A stretch of 53,644 bases of DNA from Alistipes sp. (GTDB taxonomy: Bacteria; Bacteroidota; Bacteroidia; Bacteroidales; Rikenellaceae): assembly GCA_017465055.1 (NCBI GenBank), contig JAFTWZ010000028.1, positions 1 through 53,644 on the forward strand, written 5' to 3'. Under the pieces are notes generated by a model that worked only from the letters and a program-made list of their open reading frames with translations, did no database searches and was not told the DNA's origin. Of this stretch, positions 8,894 through 17,676 are shown piece by piece. How positions within the stretch are numbered: the first letter of the stretch is position 1; each line of letters starts with the position of its first letter. Made by a program: the position numbers and the translations under genes.

Positions 8894-9714
8894 TGCTCTT
8901 TACCGTAAATCTCCTCGATATACTCCTCGGAGTGTATCGCCTTGCGTATCTGCTCGTCGGTAGGTAGCTTGCGCCAGTCGCCATAGACGTTCGTTAGATA
9001 GGCATCCGCATCCTTAGGCGCGGGGAAGCGGCGACCCTCGAACTCGATAGTCGTAAGCGGGAATATATCCTTGGCGTAGAAGGTGCTACGTGGCCAAGCA
9101 TTGCCGAGCGTGTAGTGGTACTCTCCCTTAGGATTTATCGCGCCAATAACTCTAAATATAGGGTTGAGGATGCCGAGGCATAGTATCTCGATAAGGCGTA
9201 TCATAGCGTGACGCAACCAGCGCCACTTGATATAGAGCGTCGGGTGCTGAAGATTCATATATACTACACGTGCTATGCGTGCGGCCAAATAGCTTGTCTT
9301 CTCGATGCAGAAGATGTCGACAAAGAGACCCTTGTAGTTTAGGTATCGGTATCTTCCGCCCGTAATCTTAATCTCTCCCTTGCGTTTGCGGAACTTGCCA
9401 AAGGTGTTTACGTACTCTATGTCGCTTCGCATCGACTGGTAGACATACTCCTCGCTCTGCATATTGTGGAGAATCTTCTCTAAGCGGCGAAAGTCCTTGC
9501 GTAGCATAACGATGTCGATATCGTCATCCCAGGGTATGAAGCCTTTATGGCGTGCTGCGCCGAGCAGCGTGCCCGAGCTTAGCCACCACTGTATATTGTT
9601 CTTGTCGCAAATGTCGGCCAAATCGGTAAGTATGCCAAAGAGCTCGCGCTGTACGCCTCGTAGCTTCGAGCCTTCGGGTGAGTATCGTCTTCTAAGTTCC
9701 TGCTCTGTAGTCAT
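8890..9714 (-). CDS. LicD-family phosphotransferase (copy 1)
   Basis: LicD enzymes move a phospho-alcohol (phosphocholine, polyol phosphate) from a CDP donor to a glycan. The 274-residue protein carries the signature SSGTLLGAARHKGFIPWDDDIDI near residues 45-70, with the metal-binding DDDID. It is closely similar to the next LicD gene upstream (same core and same C-terminal block GDWRKLPTDEQIRKAIHS), so the pair is a tandem duplication. It overlaps the cytidylyltransferase fusion by 4 nt, which suggests that protein supplies its donor. Confidence 0.9.
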   Translation of the reverse strand: MTTEQELRRRYSPEGSKLRGVQRELFGILTDLADICDKNNIQWWLSSGTLLGAARHKGFIPWDDDIDIVMLRKDFRRLEKILHNMQSEEYVYQSMRSDIEYVNTFGKFRKRKGEIKITGGRYRYLNYKGLFVDIFCIEKTSYLAARIARVVYMNLQHPTLYIKWRWLRHAMIRLIEILCLGILNPIFRVIGAINPKGEYHYTLGNAWPRSTFYAKDIFPLTTIEFEGRRFPAPKDADAYLTNVYGDWRKLPTDEQIRKAIHSEEYIEEIYGKEQ

Positions 9715-9728
9715 ATGTGAGGGAATTG

Positions 9729-10565
9729 CTATTTTGAGTCGCCGTATATCTCCTTGATATATATAGGGCTATGTATCGCCTTGCGTATCTGCTCGTCGGT
9801 AGGTAGCTTGCGCCAGTCGCCATATACCTGACTTAGGTAGGCATCCATATCCTTTGGCACTGGGAACTCCACCCCCTCAAACTTAGCGCGGCCCAATGGG
9901 AAGGTGTGCTCCATAAAGAACTTATGGCGTCCCCACCCTAAGCCTAAGGTGTAGTGGTACTCGCCACTGGGATTTATAAGCCCCACAAGTCGAAGTAGTG
10001 GCACAATTATACCTAAGCAGAGTAGGTTGACCAGTAGGATTAGAGGCCTGCGTAGCCACGACCAGCGCACGTAGGAGGTGAGGTGTTGCAGGTTGTTGTA
10101 TATGATGCTCGAGGCGCGTGCTGCGAAGTAGTTTGTCTTCTCGATGCAGAAGATATCGACAAATGGCCCCTTATATTTGTAGAACTTGCTGCGCCTATGC
10201 TCCTCGCCTGCATCGCCCTGACGTTTGCGGAACTTCGAGAAGAGGTAGACGTAGTCTACATCGGTCGACATAGAGTGGTAGACGTACTCTTCGCTCTGAT
10301 AGTTGCGCATAATCTTATCGAAGCGTTTGAAGTCCTTGCGCAGCATAACGATATCGATATCGTCGTCCCAGGGTATGAATCCCTGGTGACGTGCCGCGCC
10401 GAGCAGCGTGCCCGAGCTTAGCCACCACTCGATGTTGTGCTCTTTGCAGATGCCGTCCATAACCTTGAGTATCTCGAGTAACTCTAACTGTGTGCGTCGC
10501 AATGCCGAGCCGTCGGGGTTGTAGCGTAGTCTTAGGGCGTCGTTGTCGGGGTTAGGCTTGTTCAT
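9729..10565 (-). CDS. LicD-family phosphotransferase (copy 2)
   Basis: First gene of the five-gene minus-strand operon. The 278-residue protein has the LicD signature GTLLGAARHQGFIPWDDDID and shares most of its length with copy 1, 14 bp downstream. Differences cluster in the middle of the protein (the region after residue 95), where acceptor recognition may lie. The two copies may act on different acceptors or positions; this is an inference. Confidence 0.9.
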   Translation of the reverse strand: MNKPNPDNDALRLRYNPDGSALRRTQLELLEILKVMDGICKEHNIEWWLSSGTLLGAARHQGFIPWDDDIDIVMLRKDFKRFDKIMRNYQSEEYVYHSMSTDVDYVYLFSKFRKRQGDAGEEHRRSKFYKYKGPFVDIFCIEKTNYFAARASSIIYNNLQHLTSYVRWSWLRRPLILLVNLLCLGIIVPLLRLVGLINPSGEYHYTLGLGWGRHKFFMEHTFPLGRAKFEGVEFPVPKDMDAYLSQVYGDWRKLPTDEQIRKAIHSPIYIKEIYGDSK

Positions 10566-10593
10566 TTTATGTCGTCAACAATTTAAATTTAGG

Positions 10594-10601
10594 CAAATTT
10601 A
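10594..10601 (-). promoter_or_regulatory. Promoter -7 box of the LicD operon
   Basis: TAAATTTG on the minus strand (TAnnTTTG) lies about 30 nt upstream of the first LicD start. The surrounding sequence is very AT-rich. No convincing -33 box was found. Confidence 0.5.
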
Positions 10602-10690
10602 TAAATTTTTTCTCATATAGAGAATTATTTGGCGATAATTAGCAATCGGCGATAGGGAATTGATAATAGGCGCTATCCCACTCGCACAAC

Positions 10691-10719
10691 AAAAAAGGGC
10701 CAGCCGCAGTGGCCAGCCC
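10691..10719 (-). terminator. Rho-independent terminator of prs
   Basis: GGGCCAGCC (10697-10705) and GGCCAGCCC (10711-10719) pair with a two-base internal mismatch, followed on the minus strand by six T residues. It is placed 24 bp after the prs stop. Confidence 0.75.
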
Positions 10720-10743
10720 CTCAGTATCTATCTTGACTATCTG

Positions 10744-11685
10744 TTAGCGATAGAAGATCGACGAGATTGACTTGTAGTTGTGTACGCGCTCGATAACGTC
10801 AGCAAAGATAGGTGCTACGCTCAGAACGGTGAACTTGTGCAGATCCTCGCCCTCCTTCAAAGGGATGGTGTCGGTGGTGATAACCTCCTGGATGGCACTC
10901 TCGTTGATACGGTCGTAGGCCTTGCCCGAGAGCACTGGGTGGGTCACTGCCGCGCGAACGCTCTTAGCACCCTTGTCCATAAGCATATTAGCTGCCATAC
11001 AGATAGTACCTGCCGTATCGATCATATCGTCTACGATGATGACGTTGCGGCCCTCAACCTCGCCGATAGCGGTCATCGAGCCTACGACGTTGGCCTTGGC
11101 GCGCTCCTTGTGCGAGATGATGATAGGTGCCTGGAAGTGCTTGGCGTATGCCGAGGCACGCTTAGCACCACCCATATCTGGCGAGGCAATCGACAAGTCG
11201 GGAATCTCGAGCTTCTGGATGTAGGGCACGAAGATGCCCGATGCGTAGAGCGCATCCATAGGAAGGTCGAAGAAGCCCTGAATCTGGTCGGCGTGCAGGT
11301 CCATAGTCATCACGCGCTGAACACCTGCGGCGATGAGCATATTGGCCACGAGGCGTGCGGTGATAGGCACACGTGGACGATCCTTACGATCCTGACGTGC
11401 CCAGCCGAAATAGGGGATAACGGCGATAACCTGGTGTGCCGAGGCGCGACGTGCAGCATCTGCCATCATCAGCAGCTCCATCAGATTATCTGAGGGTGGG
11501 AAGGTTGACTGAATGATAAATACGGTGCAACCACGAATAGACTCGTGGAAGCAGGGCTGGAACTCGCCGTCGCTAAACTGCAGAACGTCAGAGTCTCCGA
11601 GCTTGATGCCATACTCGGCAGCAATCTTCTCGGCAAGGTAACGTGAACCTCGGCCTGCAAAGAATTTGATTTTATGGATCGCCAT
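10744..11685 (-). CDS. prs: Ribose-phosphate pyrophosphokinase (PRPP synthetase)
   Basis: A cytosolic enzyme that makes phosphoribosyl pyrophosphate from ribose 5-phosphate and ATP for nucleotide, His and Trp synthesis. The 313-residue protein has the N-terminal KIKFFAGRGSRYLAEKIA, the Mg/ATP motif YFGWARQDRKDRPR, MDLHADQIQGFF, and the PRPP-binding loop VDDMIDTAGT. Length is typical. It is monocistronic, with its own promoter and terminator. Confidence 0.96.
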   Translation of the reverse strand: MAIHKIKFFAGRGSRYLAEKIAAEYGIKLGDSDVLQFSDGEFQPCFHESIRGCTVFIIQSTFPPSDNLMELLMMADAARRASAHQVIAVIPYFGWARQDRKDRPRVPITARLVANMLIAAGVQRVMTMDLHADQIQGFFDLPMDALYASGIFVPYIQKLEIPDLSIASPDMGGAKRASAYAKHFQAPIIISHKERAKANVVGSMTAIGEVEGRNVIIVDDMIDTAGTICMAANMLMDKGAKSVRAAVTHPVLSGKAYDRINESAIQEVITTDTIPLKEGEDLHKFTVLSVAPIFADVIERVHNYKSISSIFYR

Positions 11686-11715
11686 AATTAAATATTAGGT
11701 TAGGTTAACTAATGA

Positions 11716-11723
11716 CAAAGTTA
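11716..11723 (-). promoter_or_regulatory. Promoter -7 box of prs
   Basis: TAACTTTG on the minus strand fits TAnnTTTG, about 31 nt upstream of the prs ATG. Confidence 0.55.
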
Positions 11724-11766
11724 GGGCAAACAATCTTAAAAAACAACTTTTTCGCACTTAATTTTT

Positions 11767-12366
11767 TCACTCCGCAGCCAGGCACTCCTCTATGAATGCC
11801 AGAATCTCGTCGCGGCCACGACCCTTCTCGCTAGACGAGATGAACATCGGAGGTAGCTCCTCCCAACTCTCCGCCAGCGTGCGTTTGTAGTTGGCAATGT
11901 TGCGGTTAAGCTGTGCCTGCGAGAGCTTATCGGCCTTAGTAAAGATTATGCCAAAGGGCACACCGTTGTTGCCTAAAAGGTCGATGAAGTTGAGGTCTAT
12001 CTTCTGTGGCTCGAGGCGCGAGTCGACAAGCACAAAGAGGAAGTGCAGCTTCTCGCACTTAAGCACGTAGTCGGTGATAATCTTCGAGAACTCGCCGCGC
12101 GTGGCCTTCGACACGCGGGCATAGCCATAGCCGGGCAGGTCGACCAAGTACCAGCTGTCGTCGATGAGGAAGTGGTTTATAAGGCGTGTCTTGCCTGGTG
12201 TGCCCGAGACCTTAGCCAGGCCCTTGATGCCTGTGAGCATATTTACCAGCGACGACTTGCCGACGTTGCTACGTCCGATGAAGGCGATATCCTTGAGGCT
12301 GTCCTTGGGCACTTGCGAGATACGCTCGGAGCTACTTTTAAACTTTGCTTTGATAGAAATAGCCAT
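11767..12366 (-). CDS. engB: Ribosome biogenesis GTP-binding protein EngB/YsxC (YihA)
   Basis: An essential TRAFAC-class GTPase that helps assemble the large ribosomal subunit. About 199 residues with G1 GRSNVGKSS, the switch region TPGKTRLINHF, G3 DLPGYGYA, G4 TKAD and G5 SSEKGRG. An in-frame ATG at 12,393 exists but overlaps the promoter box at 12,391-12,398, so the start at 12,366 (MAISIKAK) is preferred. It is divergent from the BACON lipoprotein gene. Confidence 0.93.
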   Translation of the reverse strand: MAISIKAKFKSSSERISQVPKDSLKDIAFIGRSNVGKSSLVNMLTGIKGLAKVSGTPGKTRLINHFLIDDSWYLVDLPGYGYARVSKATRGEFSKIITDYVLKCEKLHFLFVLVDSRLEPQKIDLNFIDLLGNNGVPFGIIFTKADKLSQAQLNRNIANYKRTLAESWEELPPMFISSSEKGRGRDEILAFIEECLAAE

Positions 12367-12390
12367 ATTGGTGTGGTTATTAATTCGGCG

Positions 12391-12426
12391 CAAAGTTACG
12401 AAAAATAGAAAAACTTCCTACCTTTG
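12391..12426. promoter_or_regulatory. Back-to-back divergent promoters
   Basis: TAACTTTG on the minus strand at 12,391-12,398 serves engB. TACCTTTG on the plus strand at 12,419-12,426 serves the BACON lipoprotein gene. The two -7 boxes are only 20 bp apart, so their -33 regions overlap and the two polymerases should compete. Confidence 0.6.
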
Positions 12427-12459
12427 CATTGTCGAAAAGGCTGAAAATTTAATGATGAT

Positions 12460-14766
12460 ATGAAAAACGTGAACTTTTTTAGGGTGCTCGCCACCGCTGT
12501 GGTGGCACTTTGTGGTCTGGCTGCGTGCGAGAAAGACCCCGTTGCGAAGAGCGGCAACATAGAACTCTATGCCGAGAGCCTCGAGGCTAAGCCCGAGGGC
12601 GAGGAGCTGCGCTTCAACTACTCGATTATTAAGCCCGTCGAGGGCGTTTCGGTAGAGGTAAAGTGCGATGTTGAGTGGGTGTCGAACATACGCTCGACGG
12701 ATAACTTTGTCCTCTTCGAGGTGGCGAAGAACTCATCGGGCCAGGAGCGTTCTGCGGAGATGACGCTTACCTATGGCGGCGACCGTAAGTCGCTAATCGT
12801 AGTGCAGAAGCCATTCCTTGAGCCGCTGAATTTGGCGATTGAGAAGATTGATGCTACGTCGGTGACCATAGCCGTCACGGCACTCGACCAGGAGACTACG
12901 TGGATAGGCCAGATTGTAGGTCGTGAGTGGTTCGATGCCTACACCGAGGAGCAAATCTTCGACGAGGACCTCGCCTACTATAACTCGGAGGCTGGCAATG
13001 CCGATATGGAGCTTGAGGAGTACCTCGCACAGATTCTTAGTCGCGGCTCGCACTCGGGCATACGCATGGCAGGTCTCGACGTGGAGTCGGAGTATGTGGT
13101 CTATATCTATGGTATGAATACCGCAGGTGAGAAGACTACGTCGCTCTATTACGAGGCATTTACCACAACGCCTCCTTACGAGGGTAACGACGTGACGTTC
13201 GATATCAGTGTCGAGGTAAACCGCGCGCTTGCCAATATCTCTATCCAGCCGTCGCACGAGGGCGTGGCCTACTACCACAATATCACCACTCGCGAGCACT
13301 TCGAGAGGTGCGGTAGCGACATCGATGCGCTGGCAAAGGATGTGGTGGCTACGGCGCTGGATAACTACCTCTACTGGGAGTATACCGAGGAGGAGTTCTT
13401 TAATTATAATACTTCGTATCGTGCCGATGTCTATGAGTTTGAGGGTATTGCTAACACCGAGTATGTAGTCTTTGCCTTTAAGTGGGACGAGCGTCTTGAG
13501 CCGCTTAGCGAGGTCTCTTATGCGTGGTTTAAGGTCGACGATATCCCACCATCGGACAACAAGCTATCGATGACGATTACCAACATTACGCAGACCACGT
13601 TCGATATCGAGGTGACCACCACGAATAACGACCCCTACACCATCTTTGCAGTGCCTACGTTGGAGATTGCGAAGATGACTACCGATGCGCAGATACTCAG
13701 CTATCTTATCGCAAACTATGGCGTTTCGGAGCTTGAGGTTAACCAGTGTGAGGGCCCTGTGAAGGGTACATTTAGCGGCCTGGAGCAGGATACCGATTAT
13801 GTCGTGCTGCTCTTTGGCTACGAGGCGGGCGTTGCCACTACGTCTATGGTGCGTCAGAAGATACATACGGCCGTAGCGGGCGATGTTGAGGCTTGCCTAT
13901 ATACGGTTGAGGTTACGGAGATTGGCGATCGCGAGGCACACGTGTCGATTACGCCTTCGGACTACAGCGTATGGTACTACTGGAATGTGTTCGAGGCTAC
14001 GACCACCGAGGAGCAGATTAAGGAGTATATCCTCGACCTATATAATACATACTACTACGCCGACTACTGGGAGTTTAGCTACTACGAGATCGCGCAGGGT
14101 GGCGTGAATAGCTACATCTCGCAGCTACGCCCAGCGACAACCTACAAAGTTGTGGTAGTGCCTATGGACCCATATAAGTTCGAGTACACGGGCTCGGTGC
14201 GCTACGTGGGAGAGTTTACCACTGAGGAGGCTGTGTTGGCCGATATAGCGATTACCGCAGGCTTCGATGCCTACTACGATGGCGACGAGGTGTATGCCCT
14301 CGAGCCAGGTAATTTGAGTAGTTTCCAGGGTTACGCCATCCTGCCTATGTACGTAACTATCGAGGGCGAGTACTCGCGATTCTTGTACACCATCTTCAAC
14401 TATGTCGATGGCCTTGAAGATGAGACGATGTATGGCGACGACATTTTGCTCGAGACGCTCTACGAGGTGGGTGCCTACTGGACTCCGGCCTACTTCCGTG
14501 GCGAGTGGGAGAAGGATTTGATGATTGCCGCCGTAGCCTTCGATATGGAGGGTAATCCATCGAAGGTCTACCGCGAGAAGTTCTACCTCACACGCGAGGG
14601 AGCGGCACCGGCTCAGGAGTTCGTAGACTACTATATGGGCCGCAGTTCAGCCTCGGCACTGTCGGTGGGCAATGGCTTGTCTAACAGTACGGTAGATGCT
14701 CCAGCGCTAAGACCACGTGTGGAGCGTGTAGGCTCGGAGTATAAGATGAGTTTTAGTAGGCGATAG
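12460..14766 (+). CDS. Large BACON-domain lipoprotein
   Basis: A 768-residue predicted surface or periplasmic lipoprotein. The signal peptide ends in the lipobox LAAC (Cys23), followed by EKD, which fits the acidic export signal of Bacteroidetes surface lipoproteins. Residues ~35-115 look like a BACON domain (VKCDVEWVSNI... then LIVVQKP). The rest consists of several fibronectin-type-III-like repeats with the recurring phrase 'TEYVV/TDYVV...F' after aromatic-rich stretches. No catalytic motif was seen. It has its own promoter and terminators. A role in glycan or mucin adhesion is plausible for BACON proteins but not shown here. Confidence 0.82.
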   Translation: MKNVNFFRVLATAVVALCGLAACEKDPVAKSGNIELYAESLEAKPEGEELRFNYSIIKPVEGVSVEVKCDVEWVSNIRSTDNFVLFEVAKNSSGQERSAEMTLTYGGDRKSLIVVQKPFLEPLNLAIEKIDATSVTIAVTALDQETTWIGQIVGREWFDAYTEEQIFDEDLAYYNSEAGNADMELEEYLAQILSRGSHSGIRMAGLDVESEYVVYIYGMNTAGEKTTSLYYEAFTTTPPYEGNDVTFDISVEVNRALANISIQPSHEGVAYYHNITTREHFERCGSDIDALAKDVVATALDNYLYWEYTEEEFFNYNTSYRADVYEFEGIANTEYVVFAFKWDERLEPLSEVSYAWFKVDDIPPSDNKLSMTITNITQTTFDIEVTTTNNDPYTIFAVPTLEIAKMTTDAQILSYLIANYGVSELEVNQCEGPVKGTFSGLEQDTDYVVLLFGYEAGVATTSMVRQKIHTAVAGDVEACLYTVEVTEIGDREAHVSITPSDYSVWYYWNVFEATTTEEQIKEYILDLYNTYYYADYWEFSYYEIAQGGVNSYISQLRPATTYKVVVVPMDPYKFEYTGSVRYVGEFTTEEAVLADIAITAGFDAYYDGDEVYALEPGNLSSFQGYAILPMYVTIEGEYSRFLYTIFNYVDGLEDETMYGDDILLETLYEVGAYWTPAYFRGEWEKDLMIAAVAFDMEGNPSKVYREKFYLTREGAAPAQEFVDYYMGRSSASALSVGNGLSNSTVDAPALRPRVERVGSEYKMSFSRR

Positions 14767-14788
14767 TCTCTCGCCATAGAATAAGAAT

Positions 14789-14905
14789 CTGTTTTGAATT
14801 TTATTGAAATAGTTTGTTCGTTGCAGCAAAAGATAATCTCGAAATAAAATTCAAACAGCTTCTAATAACGTGGTTGCTTGGTCATTTGGTCGAGCAACCT
14901 TTTTT
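14789..14905 (+). terminator. Two hairpins after the BACON gene
   Basis: First, AT-rich arms at 14,789-14,805 and 14,843-14,858 (CTGTTTTGAATTTTATT against AATAAAATTCAAACAG). Second, a classical terminator, GGTTGCT (14,872-14,878) with AGCAACC (14,893-14,899) followed by T6. Confidence 0.75.
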
Positions 14906-14961
14906 CGTCGTGTAAATCAGCTAATTCGTTGATTTTATTTCTCTCGAGAGAAACTTTGTAG

Positions 14962-14969
14962 TATATTTG
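14962..14969 (+). promoter_or_regulatory. Promoter -7 box of the fimbrillin-like gene
   Basis: TATATTTG matches TAnnTTTG, 28 nt upstream of the ATG at 14,997. It overlaps an earlier in-frame ATG at 14,967, which is therefore not used. Confidence 0.55.
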
Positions 14970-14996
14970 CGCACCAAAATTTATATATATTTGTCT

Positions 14997-16817
14997 ATGA
15001 AGATTTTTACGAAGATAGCCTCTGTGTTGGGTGTGGCGTTGCTGGCTGTGGGCTGCAATGCTACGCTCGATGAGCACAACGAGGCTTTTAACCCAACGCC
15101 TGAACTTACAGAGGTTGGATTTATGCTTCCCGAGGAGGCTACACGTACGTCGCTCGACCCCGATGGCAAATCTACACGTTGGTCTGTGGGCGATAAGCTC
15201 GCTGTGTGGGCCAAGAGTGGCGATGGAGAGTTTGTGTTTAAGAGTACTCAGTTTGCCCTGCGCTACTACTCTGAGGAGTACGCAAAGGCATATTTTACCT
15301 CGAATATCGAGCGTATGGCCGAGGGCGAGTACACCTATATGCTCTCATATCCGATGCCTACGTCGGTAAATGGCACGTTGGCAACATATACGCTTCCCTC
15401 GACGCAGACAGGCGCCTACGATGGTCGCTACGATGTGATGCTTGCCGAGCCTGTTGTCGAGGGCGCGCTTACGGCAGAGCAGAAGGTTGAGCTTAATACC
15501 GTGATGCGCCATAAGATGCACGCCCTGAAGATTACTGTGCCCGAGAAGGCTTCTAACTTCGATAACAAGATATACTCGTTGGAGATTACCTTTCCTACGG
15601 CTGTTGTCGGAGATATGGTTATAGATGTTAGTGACCCCAGTGAATCTCCGATCTACACAAATACCTCAAACGTTATCACCGTGTCGAGTAGCGAGGGTTT
15701 CAACGTCGGGGATGCTATCTGGGTCTTTGTGCTACCTGGTCAGGTTACTGGTGATGTGAGCTATACGATTCGAGGCAGCGAGCAGCGCTCGGAGAAGGCA
15801 ACCTATCCTATAGACCGCAATATGCAGCGAGGACATATAACGCCCATACGTATGGCTATGCCCCCATTTGCTAAATACACGGCTTTCAACTTCTCAGTCG
15901 GAGAGAACTACTTAGGCGAGGATTTCAACTTCTTTACGCTATACGATAGCAATGGTACCAATATGGGTACGTTCTATCGCAACGCCGAGAATCGCTATAC
16001 GTTTGCTTATGAGGGTGAGTTTGACGTAGCACCATACAACAATAGCAATTGGAAACTCGTCTTCGATACGGATAATGCCATTGTCGAAAATAGTGTGAAT
16101 TTGGGGACTCTTAGGGCCTATTACGAGAACGATATCGCCCCTGTAGATATTCCATATCTTCTTTATGAGGACTTCAATGCTGCAAGCGAGAGCGAGAGCT
16201 ATGGCAATAATGACTACGCATCTTCCGAGCGTGAGCAGCCAGGTAAATTGCTCGATGGCGCTATGCCAACAAATGGTTGGAATGCTGCGCGCTATTGGCT
16301 TAAGCCTGGCGCTATGCGACTCAACTCTCGTGCTCAGTGTGTTAAAATACTTATCTCGTTTGCCTCATCACACCACGGCCGTATGGATACTCCGCCACTC
16401 GGTAGCGACACACGAGGACTTAAGCCGGGTAAGACGGTGAAGCTACAGATGTCGTTCGATGCTGCACTTTATAATCATAAGGAAAGCTCTGCGGAGATTA
16501 CACAAGCGGCTATTAATGTGGCTACGCATACCAATTATAACAACCCGATTGATGGAATCCCAACTGGAACAGCTGGACTTGGCTCATCGTATAGTACAAC
16601 GCTTGCCGATTTTGGAACACTACACCTAACGGAGTATTTGCAGAATAGTGTTGGAGATAATGCCTTTGGACAGAGTTTCCCTACATATACCGCTGAGTTT
16701 GAGGCTACAAGCCAGTCGAGAATATGTTTCTATCCAACCCTCTCAATATCGGATGGTATCGTTAATGCCGAGGTAAATGTTTATATTGACAACATCAAGG
16801 TACAGATAGTAAAATAG
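14997..16817 (+). CDS. Fimbrillin-like lipoprotein
   Basis: A 606-residue secreted lipoprotein with lipobox LAVGC (Cys20). The region after it, with TRTSLDPDGKSTRWSVGDKLAVWA, then SYPMPTSVNGTL and MRHKMHALKITVP, follows the layout of Bacteroidales fimbrillin-family or Mfa2-like N-domains. The C-terminal half (from ~residue 385) contains YLLYEDFNAASES and resembles a jelly-roll/CBM-like module ending in VNVYIDNIKVQI. It is probably an accessory or tip-type surface protein. It precedes the DUF4493 operon by 73 bp with no terminator in between. Confidence 0.65.
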   Translation: MKIFTKIASVLGVALLAVGCNATLDEHNEAFNPTPELTEVGFMLPEEATRTSLDPDGKSTRWSVGDKLAVWAKSGDGEFVFKSTQFALRYYSEEYAKAYFTSNIERMAEGEYTYMLSYPMPTSVNGTLATYTLPSTQTGAYDGRYDVMLAEPVVEGALTAEQKVELNTVMRHKMHALKITVPEKASNFDNKIYSLEITFPTAVVGDMVIDVSDPSESPIYTNTSNVITVSSSEGFNVGDAIWVFVLPGQVTGDVSYTIRGSEQRSEKATYPIDRNMQRGHITPIRMAMPPFAKYTAFNFSVGENYLGEDFNFFTLYDSNGTNMGTFYRNAENRYTFAYEGEFDVAPYNNSNWKLVFDTDNAIVENSVNLGTLRAYYENDIAPVDIPYLLYEDFNAASESESYGNNDYASSEREQPGKLLDGAMPTNGWNAARYWLKPGAMRLNSRAQCVKILISFASSHHGRMDTPPLGSDTRGLKPGKTVKLQMSFDAALYNHKESSAEITQAAINVATHTNYNNPIDGIPTGTAGLGSSYSTTLADFGTLHLTEYLQNSVGDNAFGQSFPTYTAEFEATSQSRICFYPTLSISDGIVNAEVNVYIDNIKVQIVK

Positions 16818-16890
16818 ACGAAAATAAACATAAACATATACTGAGACGAAAATAATATAAATATAATAAACCAATTAAAATCAATTATTT

Positions 16891-17661
16891 ATGAGAAAGT
16901 TTTTTACAATCGCTTCGCTCTTTGCGTTGACGCTTTCGGCTTGCTCGAAGGAGTCGGTAAAGGGTGATGAGAAGGGTGAAGGACGAGTAACCATCAGCTG
17001 TGTGACAACAACAGAGGTTGATGACACGCGTGCGAATGTTAGCTGCACAACCCCAGCAGCAGGTGATTTCTCGCTCAGAATCGAGGGCGTAGGCCACACC
17101 TACACCGCCGACTATGCAACTATTGCAGAGTTCAACGAGGGTGATAACTACCTCCCCAACGGCACATTCAAGGCTACGGTAACGGCTGGCAATATCGCCG
17201 AGGAGGGCTACGACAAGGCTACATTCGCTGGTAGTGCGGAGTTTACGGTAGCGCCTCGCGAGAATGCCGAGGTTGATGTTACTGCAACCATTGCTAACGC
17301 TTTGGTTAAGGTTGAGACCACCGAGGCTTTCGAGACCTATTTCGAGGGTGGCCACACTCTTAAGCTCACTACCGCAGCAGGTAATGAGTTCGACGTGACC
17401 GAGCAGACCGAGCCACTATTTATCGCTCCTGAGTCATTCACAGTATCTGGTACTGCCGTGAAGCAGCCTAACCAGTCGGGTGCTGAGGGTGCGACAATCA
17501 CGCTTCCAGAGTACAAGAACACTGAGGCTAAGGCACAGACACTCTACACCGTAAAGCTCGATGTGGAGAATGCTGGTAGCGCTCAGCTCACCATCACGCT
17601 CAACGATACGCTCGTGGAGTCAATCGATATCGAGCAGGAGCTTAACGATAACGCTAAATAA
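16891..17661 (+). CDS. DUF4493-type lipoprotein (short)
   Basis: A 256-residue lipoprotein, lipobox LSAC (Cys18), followed by SKES. The body has the DUF4493 pattern: DFSLRIEGVGHTYTADY, an EFNEGDNYLPNGTFKATV segment, and a TVAPRENAEVDVTATIANALVKVE strand region. It lacks the C-terminal extensions of its two neighbours. It is the first of six tandem plus-strand genes (to 24,755) with short gaps. The molecular function of DUF4493 is not known; a fimbrial or surface-assembly role is only an inference from fold-like resemblance to fimbrillins. Confidence 0.75.
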   Translation: MRKFFTIASLFALTLSACSKESVKGDEKGEGRVTISCVTTTEVDDTRANVSCTTPAAGDFSLRIEGVGHTYTADYATIAEFNEGDNYLPNGTFKATVTAGNIAEEGYDKATFAGSAEFTVAPRENAEVDVTATIANALVKVETTEAFETYFEGGHTLKLTTAAGNEFDVTEQTEPLFIAPESFTVSGTAVKQPNQSGAEGATITLPEYKNTEAKAQTLYTVKLDVENAGSAQLTITLNDTLVESIDIEQELNDNAK

Positions 17662-17676
17662 TAGGAGATTAAGAAT

